From NCBI RefSeq assembly GCF_003589595.1, contig NW_020653726.1, forward strand, positions 13,166,847 to 13,230,846: a DNA stretch of 64,000 nucleotides, written 5' to 3'. Made by a program: the position numbers and the translations under genes. The stretch's first letter is position 1. Every line of letters starts with the position of its first letter. Positions 1-10,875 of this stretch are shown in pieces. Below the pieces are notes generated by a model. It was given only the letters and a program-made list of their open reading frames with translations, was not told the origin of the DNA and ran no database searches. This DNA comes from Hyposmocoma kahamanoa. Lineage: Eukaryota; Arthropoda; Insecta; Lepidoptera; Cosmopterigidae.

Positions 1-389
1 TGGCACAAACTACAGAAGGCCTATAAGCCAGCAGTGGGTGAAATCTGATTGTGGATGATTTTGGAGATGATTGCAAAAGTAAAACTTTATGTTTTTCAGG
101 AACCACAGTACTTTGAAGTAAATTTTAATATGCAAACCAATAACGTTACTATGCATACGGGATATTTGTTACCTATATACAAACAGAAAGGTCGCGCATG
201 TTTAAGTATAGGGAACCAAATACTGCTCTCAGAACGAAAAAAGGTACAACTGCTGTTTAAAGTACGCATAGTTGTGCCTTTTTTCGTTACGAGGGTAGAA
301 TACTGTTGTAGGAGATCTGAAACTAAGAGATGAGGAAACTGTGAGTGCCAGAACAAAGGAATTCACTCCGGGGCACTACCTGGAACACT
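1..389. other. No feature recognised
   Basis: AT-rich single-copy-looking sequence; two overlapping short ORFs without recognisable content. Confidence 0.5.
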
Positions 390-710
390 CAAACTCAAAC
401 ACAAATAATCTTTATTTCATGGGTAAGCAAATTAATTAAATATTGATTAAACTCTAATACTCACCGCTAAGGCAGATTTCCTTGAGAAGATCAATAAGAA
501 ACTCCAGGGATTTCTCTTTGTAAATGAACATTCGTACCCATTTGTTCATTTACAATAGTCATTTCAAATATCATAATTGAGACAACTTGAAATACAACAC
601 GGCTCTTTTTGTTTCACAAGAGTTTTACATTTAGAAAATGTCTATTTTTAAATACCAACCGGAATCTTACTATAAAAGTATACATTGCCCCTCAAATGAC
701 ACAAATTCAT
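390..710 (-). mobile_element. Family F non-LTR element 3' end, copy 1
   Basis: About 320 bp homologous to 15981-16491, beginning (on plus) with an A-rich tandem tail and sharing TAAGGCAGATT, CTGAGAAGA/CTTGAGAAGA, AAGAAACTC and CAACCGGAA. It appears to be the tail of a LINE. Confidence 0.6.
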
Positions 711-888
711 TCATCCCAGATATAAGGGACCTACTTTAAGCTCATAAAACAACCCTGATTAAGCCCGTAAGTTGAATTCCTTTTTAATTATCAGGGTGTA
801 ATTGTTAAGTGTGACCAGGCGATGATTCCATAAATTTAAGAGATATCAATCAAAAAGTTTTAAACTGCTATCGAAAGTACGTTACGTA

Positions 889-1320
889 ATGAGTAAAACG
901 ACATCAATAAATTTTTAAAATAAAACTGGAAATATCCAAAATTATAACATTAAACGCTCCCATACATTTAATATGACATTCGTAGAGAGGCTTTAGTTGA
1001 CCTACTTTAAGAGGTAACAATAACTTTACAGATAAAAAAACAGCTACAAATACAGTAATAAAACTATCTTTTAATTGAATAAAAATATAATGGCATTGTC
1101 AATTATTTGGTCAAGTGTGAGTTGTCCATAAAAATGAATAAAACTGATCAAATTCTTTTTACTGCTGATCGACTCAGTTTCATGTACTTGAGATTTTGTT
1201 TTAATTAAACTTAAATTTTAACTGCAATTCCGTAACTGTATCATTTATAATTTTATTTAATGCTATTCTGAGTGCCAAAAAATGCGGCCCGCAGCGAATC
1301 TTAAAAATTTTCATTCTTAA
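889..1320. repeat. 432-bp repeat unit a, dispersed copy 1
   Basis: Nearly identical to 2719-3152 along its whole length, starting AATGAGTAAAACGACATC and ending GCGGCCCGCAGCGAATC...TTCATTCTTAA. No tRNA head, TIR or ORF seen. Confidence 0.9.
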
Positions 1321-2189
1321 TTAATTGTATTAACGTTTTCTTCATTTCAGCCTAAAAACAGCGGTATACAAAGGACAAATTTCTTGCAAAACAAGACAAT
1401 TGGCTAACGTCTCCCGAATGAATTAGCAATGGAGTTTGTCAGACAGTTTTTTAATATCTAGAAGTTTGCTTTGAGATTACTGTAACAAAAAAACTTAATA
1501 GAGCGTTGTGCCATTATTTTGACGCTTTAGGTTCTGGTCTGGGTATACGATCAACTCGGATAAATTGAAGCAGTTTGCCGTGGCACAAGACAGGCAAATT
1601 GTTGCGAATTATCCATGGTACTATAAGCCAAACTTTGTCCGTGACATATTAGCCTATGAAACTAGTGCGATAATCTATCTCTCTGTTAAAATTGTGGAAG
1701 AAGCCGCAGGATCGAGAAACATTGATATCAAATCGTTTCGACTTCTTCCTTGAAGATATCTAGGGATGATGCTAATAACATCTTTTGAACAGGCTTTTTT
1801 AGTTCTGATCCTTTAGTATAAGGGCTTACAAAGGAAAAAGAAGGGAATTTTATCAAAAATTGTGAGTAAATAATTAAAAGTCTTGCATTGTTTGTTACAG
1901 ACACATTAATCATTTATATATGATGATTAGGGATATAATTTGTATTTAATTGTTAATAGCATTTTATGCAATCGTTGCATAGTGCGGGTTCTTAAAGTCG
2001 AGTACAGTGTTTAGGCTACGAAACTTTGACGAGTATCCTAATAATAGGTACCAGATTTTAAGACCTAATTATGAAATGATGCCATACGTACAATACTTTT
2101 TCTACGAGTAAATTAAAATAATGAAACACAACCAATATCTAATGTATATTTTGTTAACAATCCGTGACAAGAAACTCAAAAGTATATAT
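1321..2189. other. No feature recognised
   Basis: AT-rich. TTTTCTTCATTTCAG at 1336-1350 resembles a 3' splice site but no exon follows. Confidence 0.5.
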
Positions 2190-2436
2190 ATTAATTATTA
2201 ATACAAATATCGAACACTCGGAAATATTCCTTCGATCCGGCCGGATTTGAACCGATGTCTTCTAGCATACCGTGCCAGACACTATACCAACTAACCCACG
2301 GAACGAATCAGCGGACCTCACGAATTTTTCCATGTGTTTTTTCAACGTCTCTTTATCCGTAGCGCCATCTATGAGAAATCTATGAAAGTATTTCGTCACC
2401 CATTAGATACCTTTACAGCTACCAATGTTATGGCTA
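2190..2436 (-). mobile_element. SINE-D copy
   Basis: The minus strand has a tRNA-like head with an A-box-like GGGTTAGTTGGTATAGTG and B-box-like GGTTCAAATCC followed by GGCCGGATCGAAGGAA, and ends in TATTAATAATTAA. Leading unit (to 2436) is shared with 16570-16825. Confidence 0.75.
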
Positions 2437-2467
2437 GAGATGTCGTATGTGTATCGTCGTCGATGAC

Positions 2468-2468
<1 letters not shown>

Positions 2469-2504
<36 letters not shown>
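2469..2504. repeat. (TA)n microsatellite
   Basis: About 18 uninterrupted TA units, directly before repeat unit b. Confidence 0.95.
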
Positions 2505-2509
<5 letters not shown>

Positions 2510-2718
2510 TTTAAATAGTTCTTATTTGCCAAATTGTTACGCTTTTGTGCCTGTTATGTACATTTTGAGGTGTTGTTTAATAAAATAATTTGAATTTTAC
2601 CAATTTCACAAAATATAGTGAGATTATTCTGTTCAGGAATACAATGGAGCATTTAGGGAAACTCTTTTAATTAGCAGAAATACGAAACTCTTTTTTTGAA
2701 ACTTTATAGTTCTGTGTA
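2505..2718. repeat. 214-bp repeat unit b, copy 1
   Basis: Nearly identical to 3176-3389; starts TTGTTTTTAAATAGTTC, ends TAGTTCTGTGTA. Preceded by an AT microsatellite in both copies. Confidence 0.9.
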
Positions 2719-3152
2719 ATAAGTAAAACAACATCAATAAATTTTTAAAAAGAAAACTGGAAATAACCAAAATTATAACATTAAACGCTCCCATACATTT
2801 AATATGACATTCGTAGAGAGGCTTTAGTTGACCTACTATAAGAGGTAACAATAAGTTTACAGATAAAAAAACAGCTACAAATACAGTAATAAAACTATCT
2901 TTTAATTGAATAAAAATATAATGGCCTTGTCAGTTATTTAGTCAAGCGTGAGTTGTCCATAAAAAATGAATAAAACTGATCAAATTCTTTCGATTCGAAA
3001 TCGATTCAGTTTCATGTATTTGAGATTTTGTTTTAATTAAACTTAAATTTTAACTGTAATTCCGTAACTGTATCATTTATAATTTTATTTAATGCTATTC
3101 TGAGTGCCAAAAAATGCGGCCCGCAATGAATCTTAAAAATTTTCATTCTTAA
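2719..3152. repeat. 432-bp repeat unit a, copy 2
   Basis: Second copy of 889-1320, placed directly between the two b units, so 2469-3389 has structure (TA)n-b-a-(TA)n-b, a partial tandem duplication. Confidence 0.9.
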
Positions 3153-3175
3153 TATATTATATATATACATATATT

Positions 3176-3389
3176 GTTTTTAAATAGTTCTTATTTGCCA
3201 AATTGTTACGCTTTTGTGCCTGTTATGTACATTTTGAGGTGTTGTTTAATAAAATAATTTGAATTTTACCAATTTCACAAAATATAGTGAGATTATTCTG
3301 TTCAGGAATACAATGACGCATTTAGGGAAACTCTTTTAATTAGCAAAAATACGAAACTCTTTTTTTGAAACTCATTATAGTTCTGTGTA
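3176..3389. repeat. 214-bp repeat unit b, copy 2
   Basis: Same as 2505-2718, with few differences; preceded by a degenerate TA tract at 3151-3175. Confidence 0.9.
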
Positions 3390-3708
3390 CAGAACATAGA
3401 GTACAATATGTACTCGATTCGATGGTACAGAATTATAATGAAAATTTTTCAGTTCAGTACCTAGTACCACAGACAATAGAATTTTGGTCAGAAGTAAAGA
3501 GGGTGCCTTTGTGATATGGTTACAAAATTATAATTGATAGATTAAAATAGTAGAACATAAGGAAATTACGTATAACAATTTACAATAAATTTAAATAAAA
3601 TGCAATAGGAAATATTGTATAAACTCTTATACGTATTACATAATTTTAAGTTTGTTTTATATGTCTATTAATCTTTCATTTCTGTTAATAATAAAGTTTC
3701 TGTGTTTA

Positions 3709-3970
3709 GTTCAGGGAAGTACTACCACATTATCTATTTCTGCCACCAGGCGGTAATGTGAGCTTTACTGTGTTCCGGTTTTTAAGAGTGCTAGCGAAAT
3801 ACCAGGCACATGGGACTTGTCAACATGTGTCTGAGTGTGCAGTGGTAGTGCCTTTTAGATCTTTGCGATTTAAAGCTCTAGTGGCAGCGCAACTGCTATA
3901 CGGGTGTGTCGCTTACCACCACACACAACAATTTGTTCGCCCTGTCACTTGGTATCATAAAAAAAAGAAA
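3709..3970 (+). mobile_element. Family A retroposon copy
   Basis: Contains CAGGGAAGTACTACC, GTTCCGGTTTTTAAG, GGCACATGGGACTTGTCAAC and the 3' end TTGGTATCAT followed by a run of A. First about 30 bp of the consensus missing. Confidence 0.85.
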
Positions 3971-4420
3971 TAAATTCTTTATCATAAACAAACGCGTTTT
4001 GATACCGAAAACCCAAAATCTTTTTCATTTTCCTCGCCCCCTTGTACGGGCGATGAACCATAGAGAACCAAAAAGTGTATGTAGTTTTGTCGACGTAAAT
4101 TACGTAATAAATTTATTAAATTAAGTGACCGATAACTTTGTTTTTAAATTAATTGCGTATTTGTTGGATTAAACTGAAGCCTCAGGGACTCTTTAATTGT
4201 ACTTAATTTGGAAAACAATGCGGTCTATATCTAATTAGTTACTAATTTCCCTTGCTGATTCAACTTGATTTATATCTGTTTGGTTAATGTTTGCATTTGG
4301 AAATTTTGTACAGCAAATTGTATATACGATTTAAAATGGGATGTTCTTAATTCATTCAAGTGAAACAGTTCATCGTACGTTTTGTTTTTGCTTAGAATAT
4401 TGCTCAATTTCTACGACCCG

Positions 4421-4660
4421 ACAGCCACCTTACCTATTCGTGCCGCCAAGCAGTATTGCGAGCATTACTGTGTACCGGTTTTGAATGGTAAGGGTGCTGG
4501 CGACATTACAGGCGCATGGGACTTGTCAACAGTGGGCAGTGCCTCTCAGATCTTTGCGATTTACAGTTCTGAGTGGCGCAATAACTGCTATGGCCAGGCG
4601 TGTTGTTTACCATCAGGCACACAACTTGTTCGTCCCGTCACTTGATGTTATAAAAAAAAT
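4421..4660 (+). mobile_element. Family A retroposon copy, 5' truncated
   Basis: Starts at GCCACCTTACC of the consensus and runs to CGTCCCGTCACTTGATGTTAT plus A-run. The frame SQIFAIYSSEWR... seen in it is a by-product of the repeat. Confidence 0.85.
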
Positions 4661-5080
4661 CCGAAATAAATATTTCAGGACTTTTGTTGGCATCTAAATA
4701 TAACATAACAAAGTATCAGATGACAGTAACAATGAAAAAAGCCCTCCTAAATATTTAACATAAAAGGATACCCTTGTATTCTATACACCTACATAGTACA
4801 CAGGTTTAAAATAGAATAACAAAAAACATGGTACTTAGGGATTTCAAAGTGTCCACTTTGTCCAGAAATAAAAATTTTAATTTCAAACGTTGTAAACACT
4901 CTCGTATTTCAAAGTGTTATTACGACTATTACGAGGGCTGTACTGATCCTCTCACGATGCAACAATTCACGCAATGGGACGATAGAAGACGACGAGTTGC
5001 CCACAAAAGTCGTTCGCGGTTGGAGCGTTAAAAAAATTATAGTATAGGACCAGTAGCAATAATCCCGCTAGGAGATCAGA

Positions 5081-5420
5081 ACAGTTACTATTGAATGGTA
5101 TTGCGAAGATTGTCTGCCTCAAGCTTTCGGGGAGTTAAACAGCGAGCTTCCAAGGAACGGCGTCCGTGGCATTCTTTTTCATAGCTCGCCCGCTCACACA
5201 ACTGCTAGAACCATGGACATATACACATAGATATTTGACAACTTCGGGGGAACAAATGTTATCCCATCCTACGAAAAGCCCAGATTTAGCTCCATGCAAT
5301 TTCTTTTTATTTTCCACAGTAAAAAAAATGCTTCGTGGGCGGAAAATTAACATCACAGACGAGATCGTCGAAGAATTTCGGCTATTATTTTTCGAGCTCC
5401 AACAAGATATTATTTAATAT
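5081..5420 (+). pseudogene. Decayed mariner-like transposase relic (C-terminal half)
   Basis: From 5087 the frame reads TIEWYCEDCLPQAFGEL and later HSSPAHTTARTM, the position of the mariner HDNAxxHTxxxT motif; the catalytic Asp is replaced by Ser. After a stop and a frame change the sequence continues LSHPTKSPDLAPCNFFLF and KKMLRGRKI, where the third catalytic residue is Asn instead of Asp. This is a different and much older lineage than the pair at 50-54 kb. No TIRs were identified. Confidence 0.75.
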
Positions 5421-5917
5421 TTTGAAAGCTGGTTCTCCCGAGTGCATAGGTGCATGCAGAGGTTGCAGGGGAACATTTAGAAGTATTGTAAATGTTCTTT
5501 TTCATACTCTATTTCTCATTACACTGACTGTTTTTGGTAGCTACAGCCTGTGTATTATAGCATTTTCTTACAGCCTATAGTATATTTAGGGATTAATTTG
5601 ATATTACAGATCTATATCTGTTTTCAATCAAATAAATGCATATACTACGAACTTTACTTTTGGAACGTAGACTCAAAGTGTCCCAACCAAGTTTACAGCA
5701 AATTTAAAAAAAAACGCATTTAAAGTTTCCATACTTTTCATATCCCATTTTACCCCTATTTAGGGGTTATTTTTAAAAACTCAGAAATATGTATTAATTT
5801 ATTTTGTATTTAGGTATTTAAATTATACAAACGTAGTAAGTCCTAAAACAAACTACTATTTTACATTATATACAATAAAATGTGTTAGTTTTAGTAAAGT
5901 AAAAATGTATTTTTTTA

Positions 5918-6190
5918 ACCAGCTTCAAAAAAGGAGGATATTCTCAATTCGACTGTATTTTTTTGTTTGTATGTTACGCGATTACTCCGGCATTTGTGAA
6001 CCAATTTTGATGATTCTTTAGAAAGAGGGTACCTCAGTATTGGTCCCAATTAAATTTGAAGAAAATATTTCACCTTTATAGGTAACAAATAAGGGGATGA
6101 ATCCGGTTTCGCGCAATTTCCGGTTAGCGATTTTAATAAAATTTAGCAAACAGATTTAATTCCACGACCTTTTGAGGTCCATTTTTTTTT
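5918..6190 (+). repeat. Dispersed repeat G1
   Basis: Begins AACCAGCTTCAAAAAAGG, AATTCGACTGTATTTT, then ACTCCGGCATTTGTGAACC. Related copies at 13453, 14940, 42061, 23645 and 30092. Confidence 0.6.
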
Positions 6191-6990
6191 GTAAAAAATG
6201 TACAATTTGTTAAACGACTCTGTAAATAAAAATATGTAAAGTCGTCTAACAAACAAAATTTATTCCGAAATTGCAGATTTCTAAGTTTTCATTTAGTAAT
6301 GCAGATATATTTAATTTGAAGCAACTTCAAACTTAACAGATCTTGCCTCTATTATTGTACTACGAAATGTCTCTAATTTAATAATCTCTTTATTTACTTG
6401 GCAACACTTGCACCAACAACTCTCGGCACCTAAATATTTCACAATAAGTAGGTAACGAATTACATCGACTAAAGTAATAAATTCATTAAGTTAACAAAAT
6501 GAATGGCAATGGAAATAGACTGAATATAACAAAAAGGTTCGTAATACTATAAAGGGTTACTTTCCTCCTAACTTTTTCCGCTCAGGGTTTGAAGACATAG
6601 GTACATATATAAGGGCGACCGAGCGTGTGTAATCCATTGATAACGCTTTTACACTAATTAGCGAGCGAGTATGGGGCTTAGTGCCGTCAGTCTTTGTGCA
6701 GGATTTATGGGAGCTGGCGCTGTCACTTGCTAATCCTGCCTGCTGGAGAGCTGTGCACTGGCTCCGCACTAACTAGCTTTGTTTTAGTTCACGCTTTTGG
6801 TTCGTATACTGACATGAAACTAGATGCGAAGTATATTAGGTCCTCTTTTATACTTTTATACTTATATCGTTTGCACAAAAGTGTTAAAATATGTACAAAA
6901 CCAAAGCTTACGCTATTATTTTTTTAACTCTAGCTGACTCTATGTAGCCGCCTGTATATGGTACTTACCCGTTTGTCTAGTAAATGCAGT
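6191..6990. other. No feature recognised
   Basis: 6590-6770 is somewhat richer in GC with two short antiparallel ORFs; neither is recognisable. Confidence 0.45.
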
Positions 6991-7080
6991 TATAGCAGCA
7001 GTAGCGCTCCTTGTTAAGGAGTTCGTCTAGAGAAGTATAGCCACATTACCTTTTCTGCCGCTAAGCAGTAATGCTGACAC
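6991..7080 (+). mobile_element. Family A retroposon fragment (5' end only)
   Basis: Shows the 5' start TAGCAGCAGTAGCGCTCC, then GAGTTCGTC, CCACATTACC and CCGCTAAGCAGTAATGC; the rest is missing. Confidence 0.75.
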
Positions 7081-7251
7081 AGCGAAAATGGGAGGAATTA
7101 GTACACATAACGAAATAATACAAAATACATACAAGGACTAATTTTATATACCATTGACTAAACGAGACATTAAATAAATAAACGAGTGTAATAAATTATA
7201 ATAGAGATTAGGATACATAAGGAAGCATGACCCACGGATAAGTAAAGGAAC

Positions 7252-7320
7252 ACCTAAAGACTGGAGTTGCTGAAGCAGAAACGAATGGTCAAATCGGGAA
7301 CAAGAGAAAATGTGTGATCT
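7252..7320 (+). repeat. Dispersed repeat N
   Basis: AAGGAACACCTAAAGACTGG, then AGTTGCTGAAGC and GTCAAATCGGGAACAA; a related minus-strand copy is at 17893-17985. Confidence 0.6.
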
Positions 7321-7365
7321 AGGTTTCCAACTTCATCGCCACATTCACGCTTTCTTATAATCTGA

Positions 7366-7650
7366 AGTAGCAGTAGACCTCCTTGTGAAAGAGTTCGTCC
7401 AGGGAAGTATTGCCACCTTATCTATTTCTATCGCCAAACAGTAATGCTCACATTACTGTGTTTCGCTTTTGAAGGGTAAGGGTGATGGTGAAATGACAGG
7501 CACATGGGACTTGTTAACTTATGTCTCAGGGTGTGTCAGTGACGGGCGCAGTGGCAGTGCCCTTCAGATTTTTGCGATTGAAAGCACTGACTGGAACCTT
7601 ACCACTAGGTGCACAACGTGTTCGTTCCGTTGCTTGGTGTCTTAAAAAAA
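7366..7650 (+). mobile_element. Family A retroposon, full-length copy
   Basis: GTAGCAGTAGACCTCC at the 5' end through TGCTTGGTGTCTT plus A-run. Diverged but complete. Confidence 0.85.
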
Positions 7651-7664
7651 TGAAATGACTTCAG

Positions 7665-8135
7665 TCATTCATATATTAGTCCTAAATTGTATTTTGAATT
7701 ATAATGCAGTATATAACTCTCTTCTTGTAGGACAGGAAGCATGATGCAAAGTAATTTCGTGCGAACGGGTGGTAAGTCAATAACATAAGGATGGAGAGTT
7801 CCGGATTCATTTAGACCGGAAGGGGAACGGTGATTGTGGAAGTAATCTGAAATGAATACATATCTAATAAGATAGAAAAACGATAAGCAGGACACTTTTC
7901 TGCGGTGATCGAAATTTAAAAATTTTAACTCCACAAGAGGGTTGTTGCCAATTAGCATCCTTGTTTTTTGCGTTGCCGAGCATCGGGTAACTGGTATTGG
8001 ATAGAACCATGCTAGAGGTGACAGCAATACTCCATATACAACAGGACTTGTGCTTAATAAAGACCGAAAATTTGTCCTGGTCTTAAGTACCGCCTGATCC
8101 TGAAAAGCATGTTTTTTGGCAGCAGTTTTTGTCAA
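7665..8135 (-). pseudogene. Non-LTR retrotransposon ORF2 C-terminal remnant (156 codons)
   Basis: The open frame contains a pattern typical of the region after reverse transcriptase in Jockey/R1-like LINE proteins of Lepidoptera: CSATQKTRMLIGNNP, then FDHRRKVSCLSFFYLIRY, then HPYVIDLPPVRTKL. Family members read roughly QKRAxRLIGNP, LEHRRxVxxLxxFYR and HPYxVDxPxxRTKR. No RT catalytic motif is present because the copy is 5' truncated. Not a host gene. Confidence 0.7.
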
Positions 8136-9098
8136 GCACTCGATGTAGCGACTGTAGTTGAGGTTAGAAAACCAAGTAGCTCAAGGTAGTCACTTAGAGG
8201 CATGGACACATCTCGGTAAGTTGGAGTGAGGTGGAGGGCACTCCGTTTTGATGAGAAAAAACACGCCTGTGTTTTGGCGGCATTAAACTGCTTTCAGGCT
8301 CAGGTTCAACCGTGTGACAATCGCATCTATTTTTGCAAGAAAACGTTTTTATATATAAAATACAGCGGTGTAGATAATCTGTTATATGTTTTGCTGCTTT
8401 TGTTTTTGTAGGTAAATACTTAGGTATACTGTAATATAAGTACTATATATATAATTTAAAGGTTGTATGACAGATGTAATAAGTCTATCCCAACACACTT
8501 TTCTTAAATAAAATAAAATTAAATAAAACGATAAATTTCTTTCTTTCCGAGAGTCCGTCCTTTGTTTGCAAAAAGCGCCTGAATATAAAATAGTGGCAAA
8601 GAATACAGTAGTTGTGTAACTACCATAAATTTTATTCCATCCTTTTTAATTTCTTATGCAAAAATGTTATACTCACTGATATTTTAGGCAATACCAATAG
8701 TAACTCTGCATTATACTTTATACATTGTGTAACCTCTAGATTTAAGAATCGTATAAACTGAAGGAATAAGGGAGAAAGCCAAGTGTGATGTACTGGGATA
8801 ACATTAGGGTGTTAGTTGTGACGCAGCAAGGTGGCTCGCATCGGTGCACCTTGAAGTGGCGTGTGACGACCTGGGAGTCTACGTCGCGTCGTGTTTGTGA
8901 AGAACTTCACCAAGCTCGCGCCGTCGTTGACATGCGTCATCGACTTGAGTTCGCGGGGAAGAGTAAATCCATGACTTAACCTGCTATTTTATTCGCAGAA
9001 ATACTGAGTATACGCTCTTCTCTGAGCACCTAATTAATTACTCCCATAGTAGGTATATTATTATTGTTTTCAACCTACTACCTACTTGTAACTTCATA
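8136..9098. other. No feature recognised; GC-rich patch at 8785-8980
   Basis: The patch contains a 64-codon plus ORF with no family resemblance; flanks are AT-rich. Confidence 0.45.
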
Positions 9099-9303
9099 GA
9101 AACGTAGCAGGGCGGCTTGTGTGTGTGGACGCCCGCCACACGCCGTGTACGGACGAACACATTCGCATAATAATGAAAGGCGCGAGAGACGACCAGCGCT
9201 ATGCAACGCGAATGCATCACGAGATTATGCGAATGTGTGCGTCCGTACACGGTGCGCGGCGGGCGGCGGGCGCGGACACATATAAGCCAGGCTGCTATGT
9301 TTG
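9099..9303. mobile_element. GC-rich foldback MITE with about 75-bp inverted arms
   Basis: The left arm AAACGTAGCAGGGCGGCTTG... and the reverse complement of the right arm AAACATAGCAGCCTGGCTTA... pair imperfectly. Inner arm parts (CGTGTACGGACG, ACATTCGCATAAT) pair best. The whole 205 bp could fold into one long hairpin. Three overlapping ORFs here are artefacts of the high GC content. Confidence 0.75.
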
Positions 9304-9575
9304 TATGGTGTTACCATACTTGTCTTATATATGTTTCGCCCATATTTGTTAATTCGTTGTTAAAACCATGTCCAGTATTTTTCAGGAAGTTTCTATGCAT
9401 GATGGTAGTTATAGAATTTTTGGAAAAATCTAATAAGAGAATTTAAATTTCCTACAAAAATTGATGAAACAGTTCATGTAAACGATTATCAGTGGTTACA
9501 AGTATCTTACCACGTTATGGTTCATTCTTCTCCCAATATTTTAGGCCTGTTTCACTCACCGTTGAGTGGCGTAGT

Positions 9576-9720
9576 AAAATTGTTTGTCCTTCGGGACAGG
9601 CTACGTGTCTAATTGGCCATATTGCAGGTTGTAATTTTTTGAAATTTTTAGGGAAAAATCATTGTACCTTTACGGTGGCCATTTTGAATATCCGACAGCT
9701 ATATTAGGACAGACGTACCA
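9576..9720 (+). repeat. Dispersed repeat J, copy 1
   Basis: Shares TTGTCCTTCGGGA, GTCTAATTGGCCATATTGC and CGGTGGCCATTTTGAA with 43228-43412, same orientation. Confidence 0.65.
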
Positions 9721-10007
9721 GCATTATCAACTGTTATAAGTAAAATTGTAACAAAAATTTTCTTAAATCATAAATGAAAGTCGTGATTTTAATAACGTCC
9801 CGTAACTTCATAATAAACTTATTATGTCGGTATTTATTATTAGATATGCGTTGTTTACAGCATTATGTACAATGGCTGTTATTATAGGGTTTAACGGAGT
9901 TTACGTCCGTGCGGACCAATGATATTGTGTTCAACGCCCGGATTAAACAAATATGATATTATGTGGAATATGCGAAGTTATGCAAGTTTAAAAATATATT
10001 GTATTGT

Positions 10008-10112
10008 GGTAGCTTAACTACTAGCAGAGGCCGTAGGTTCGAATCGGAATTCGGTTTCTCGGAATTTATGTTCGGTAAAGGAAAACATCGCAATGAATTA
10101 TTCAAATTTAAA
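10008..10112 (+). mobile_element. SINE-E, 5' portion
   Basis: GTGGTAGCTTAACTACTAGC head, B-box-like GGTTCGAATCGG, then CGGAATTTATGTTCGG and GGAAAACATCGCAATGAA; 3' part missing. Confidence 0.65.
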
Positions 10113-10202
10113 TCTCTCGTTTCGCTTTAGAGATAGCACCATAGCTGGAAATGTCAAATTTTACTCCCTAACGACACAATTGACTATTTAAACGTTTTAT
10201 TT

Positions 10203-10335
10203 TGATCACCTCTGTGGCCCGGTTTACAATGAAGGCGCTGGATGCGGAGGTCCCGGGTTTGATTCCCAGTAGGAGCAATCTGGGAAATGAACTTTTCTAA
10301 ATTGGTTCTGGACTAGGTGTTCTGGAAAGTGCTCC
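10203..10335 (+). mobile_element. SINE-I copy
   Basis: CCTCTGTGGCCCGGTTTACA head, B-box-like GGTTTGATTCCC, then GGGAAATGAACTTTTCTAAA. Related minus-strand copies at 45960 and 61850. Confidence 0.65.
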
Positions 10336-10415
10336 AGAATTCCGTTGATTTGGTATTTATAAAACAGGGAAATTCCTAGTTTGATACCAGGCAATAGATG
10401 TAGTTGTCTGGCACT

Positions 10416-10459
10416 CTGGCACATATATTTTTTACTTATGTAAAAAGTATATGTGCCAG
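10416..10459. repeat. Short hairpin, 20-bp arms with one mismatch and a 4-nt loop
   Basis: CTGGCACATATATTTTTTAC pairs with GTAAAAAGTATATGTGCCAG across TTAT. It lies in unclassified sequence downstream of SINE-I. Confidence 0.85.
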
Positions 10460-10801
10460 GGTATAGAAGATACTTTCGTTCTACGAATTTTAGTAATTCG
10501 TAGAGCAAATGTATTTTAAATGACCGATTCTAATTACGAAATATAATTCAAATTTCTGTACTTTACTGTGTATTTATATAATTATTTGTATAAAACCATT
10601 ATTGTGTAGTGGATTATACTCTAGTATCATTACACACTAGTATTTAAGTCTATACATGTTTCACCTTTTGAATTACTATACTATTTTATGTCGTGGTATA
10701 TACCAAGCATTGTTGCAGAATAATATATTTGAATTCTATTAATCTACGATTACTTATATAACAAACTTCCCTGTATTATTTACAAAATATTCAACAAAGT
10801 G

Positions 10802-10807
10802 TTTATT
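10802..10807 (-). terminator. Poly(A) signal AATAAA of His-rich gene 1
   Basis: AATAAA on the minus strand (TTTATT on plus) about 70 nt downstream of the stop codon; the short 3' UTR matches that of gene 3. Confidence 0.6.
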
Positions 10808-10875
10808 TACAACAGTGACATAAATATAACAAAATCGTAAAAAATCTTAGTTAATTACTTATGCCCATTAATTTT

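Noticed and set aside
7665..8135. 156-codon ORF as a host gene
   Set aside because: Motif order matches LINE ORF2 C-termini; annotated as a retrotransposon remnant instead.
9038..9446. Several overlapping ORFs on both strands
   Set aside because: All fall in the GC-rich foldback MITE or its flanks; the peptides only reflect the inverted repeat.
10416..10459. microRNA precursor
   Set aside because: A 20-bp stem with a 4-nt loop is too short and too tightly closed for a typical pre-miRNA; it sits just past a SINE.
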